In this document: positions 63,011-64,000 of the stretch, piece after piece | Position numbering within the stretch: position 1 is the first letter of the stretch | How the letters are laid out: each line of letters starts with the position of its first letter | Assembly (NCBI GenBank): GCA_944474755.1 | Contig: OX104118.1 | Location: 74,479,865-74,543,864, forward strand | DNA: 64,000 bases | Origin: Limnoperna fortunei | Lineage: Eukaryota > Mollusca > Bivalvia > Mytilida > Modiolidae | Reading direction: 5' to 3' | Position numbers and translations under genes: made by a program | The notes under the pieces: model-generated | Databases searched by the model: none | Seen by the model: only the letters and a program-made list of their open reading frames with translations | Told to the model about the DNA's origin: nothing

Positions 63011-64000
63011 AAAAAATAGATCAACTAAAAATATTTGTATAGGTGTAGACATAAACTTTACTCATGAAGTTCTTGTATACATCATAATATTTCTAACAGT
63101 TTGTTATGAACATGTCATGTTTATCTGAGCAAAATTTTCAAAGAAGATAGATAGAATAGTATAACATTAAACCCAGAAATAATTCTTCTGTTAAGCACAC
63201 TTACACTTGGACAAAGTTGTGCTGATCAAAATTGCTTCATGAGACACCCAACTACAGAACTTATCATGATGTCAATAATTACCATACATCTTTATTCTTT
63301 AAAGTGCAGCTCATATATTTATCAAAGAAAATTGTTAAAATACAATACACTTTGAAAGAACTGAAGTATGAAACCAATTGAAAGTGTTTGTTTATAAAAA
63401 AAATATGATTTTTCATTATGGGCCTTGTTCAATTCAGGTAATAAGTCACATCCGGTAAATAAACAAATGGCGCGTAATTTAGTTGAAAGACGTAAATCCT
63501 TTGAAAAAATGTTAAATACGCATATTGTTTGCTGTTTTTTTATTGGAATTACACATTTACTGATAAATTGGTAGTCTGGGTGAATTAATTGGACCATATC
63601 ATATCAAAGCATCTTCTGTGAACCATCAGGCAACTTGAGGGAAATAACCGGGCGACTTCAACTTTGTTTGTGAGGCGCTGTAGGGCGACTACAGGTCCCA
63701 GTAGGGCAACTTGTCGCACACTTCGCCCAGTGTGGTGAGCCCTGGCTTTAAAGGGAGACTTTTCCATTGCAGCTAATCAAAAACAAGAATGAGTAATAGT
63801 AGATGTGTTTCAGCAATCAATAAAAAAAAAGGTTATTAGTTAAGGACCTCGAAAACATCAAAACTGCAAAGTTGGCTTCAACTGGCCATGTGGTTTCAGA
63901 GGAAATAATTGTAAAAAGTTTACAAAAGGGACCAAACTAACAGAAATAGCATAACCAGACTTAGAAGCACACAAGGTAATAAACAAACACAATGGTCAAA
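63011..64000. other. Right end of the window, probable USP6NL 5' intron
   Basis: No exon of the N-terminal part of USP6NL was recognised. At 63640-63740, repeated AGGGCGAC/GGGCAACTT text looks like part of a GC-richer repeat. At 63868-63925, TTGGCTTCAACTGGCCATGT, GGTTTCAGAGGA and GTAAAAAGTTTACA belong to the same family as element A but lack its ends. Confidence 0.4.

Noticed and set aside
62833..63128. Poly-Arg and poly-Pro frames at the GCC run
   Set aside because: They are translations of the trinucleotide run of element D and stop soon after its 3' hairpin.

Overview
The window is animal nuclear DNA: AT-rich, with introns, GT-AG splice sites and many dispersed repeats. Repeat families that I recognise from bivalves, chiefly mussels (Mytilidae), point to a bivalve mollusc. 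These include tRNA-derived SINEs with the conserved molluscan 3' domain, a repeat with a hammerhead-like core and the GACGAAACGCGC motif, the CTCACCTG...CAGGTGAG elements, and an abundant mussel reverse-transcriptase family. The species assignment is from memory of such repeats, not from a search.

Four host genes can be read. (1) At 178-5423 (+), the last two coding exons of an unrecognised, possibly nuclear, protein flank an intron that holds an internally deleted hAT element. (2) At 14504-19100 (-), a complete six-exon inhibitor-of-apoptosis gene has one peptide-binding-type BIR, a UBA-like segment and a C-terminal RING. (3) At 27587-30472 (+), a three-exon gene encodes a 573-residue type II membrane protein whose ectodomain looks like three tandem divergent TNF/jelly-roll modules. 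(4) At 52000-61169 (-), the TBC domain and C-terminal tail of a USP6NL/RN-tre-like Rab GTPase-activating protein are spread over nine exons, with the 5' end beyond the window. The IAP and TNF-like genes both belong to cell-death or immune signalling families, but nothing in the sequence shows that they are linked.

Most of the rest is transposon-derived. There is a hAT copy with 5-bp target duplications, a MULE transposase pseudogene (24620-25455), fragments of one reverse-transcriptase family (25470-25850, 28740-28985, 32240-33537, and two copies in the duplication), several MITEs and fold-back elements, SINEs, and four elements that share a design of inverted termini, internal tandem repeats, a trinucleotide run and a 3' hairpin. 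Tandem arrays have periods of 74, 146 and about 167 bp.

From 35252 to 46778 a 5762-bp segment is present twice head to tail, nearly identical (about five single-base differences noticed by eye). It is either a very recent tandem duplication with AAG microhomology at its borders or an assembly artefact. No rRNA, functional tRNA or CRISPR was seen.
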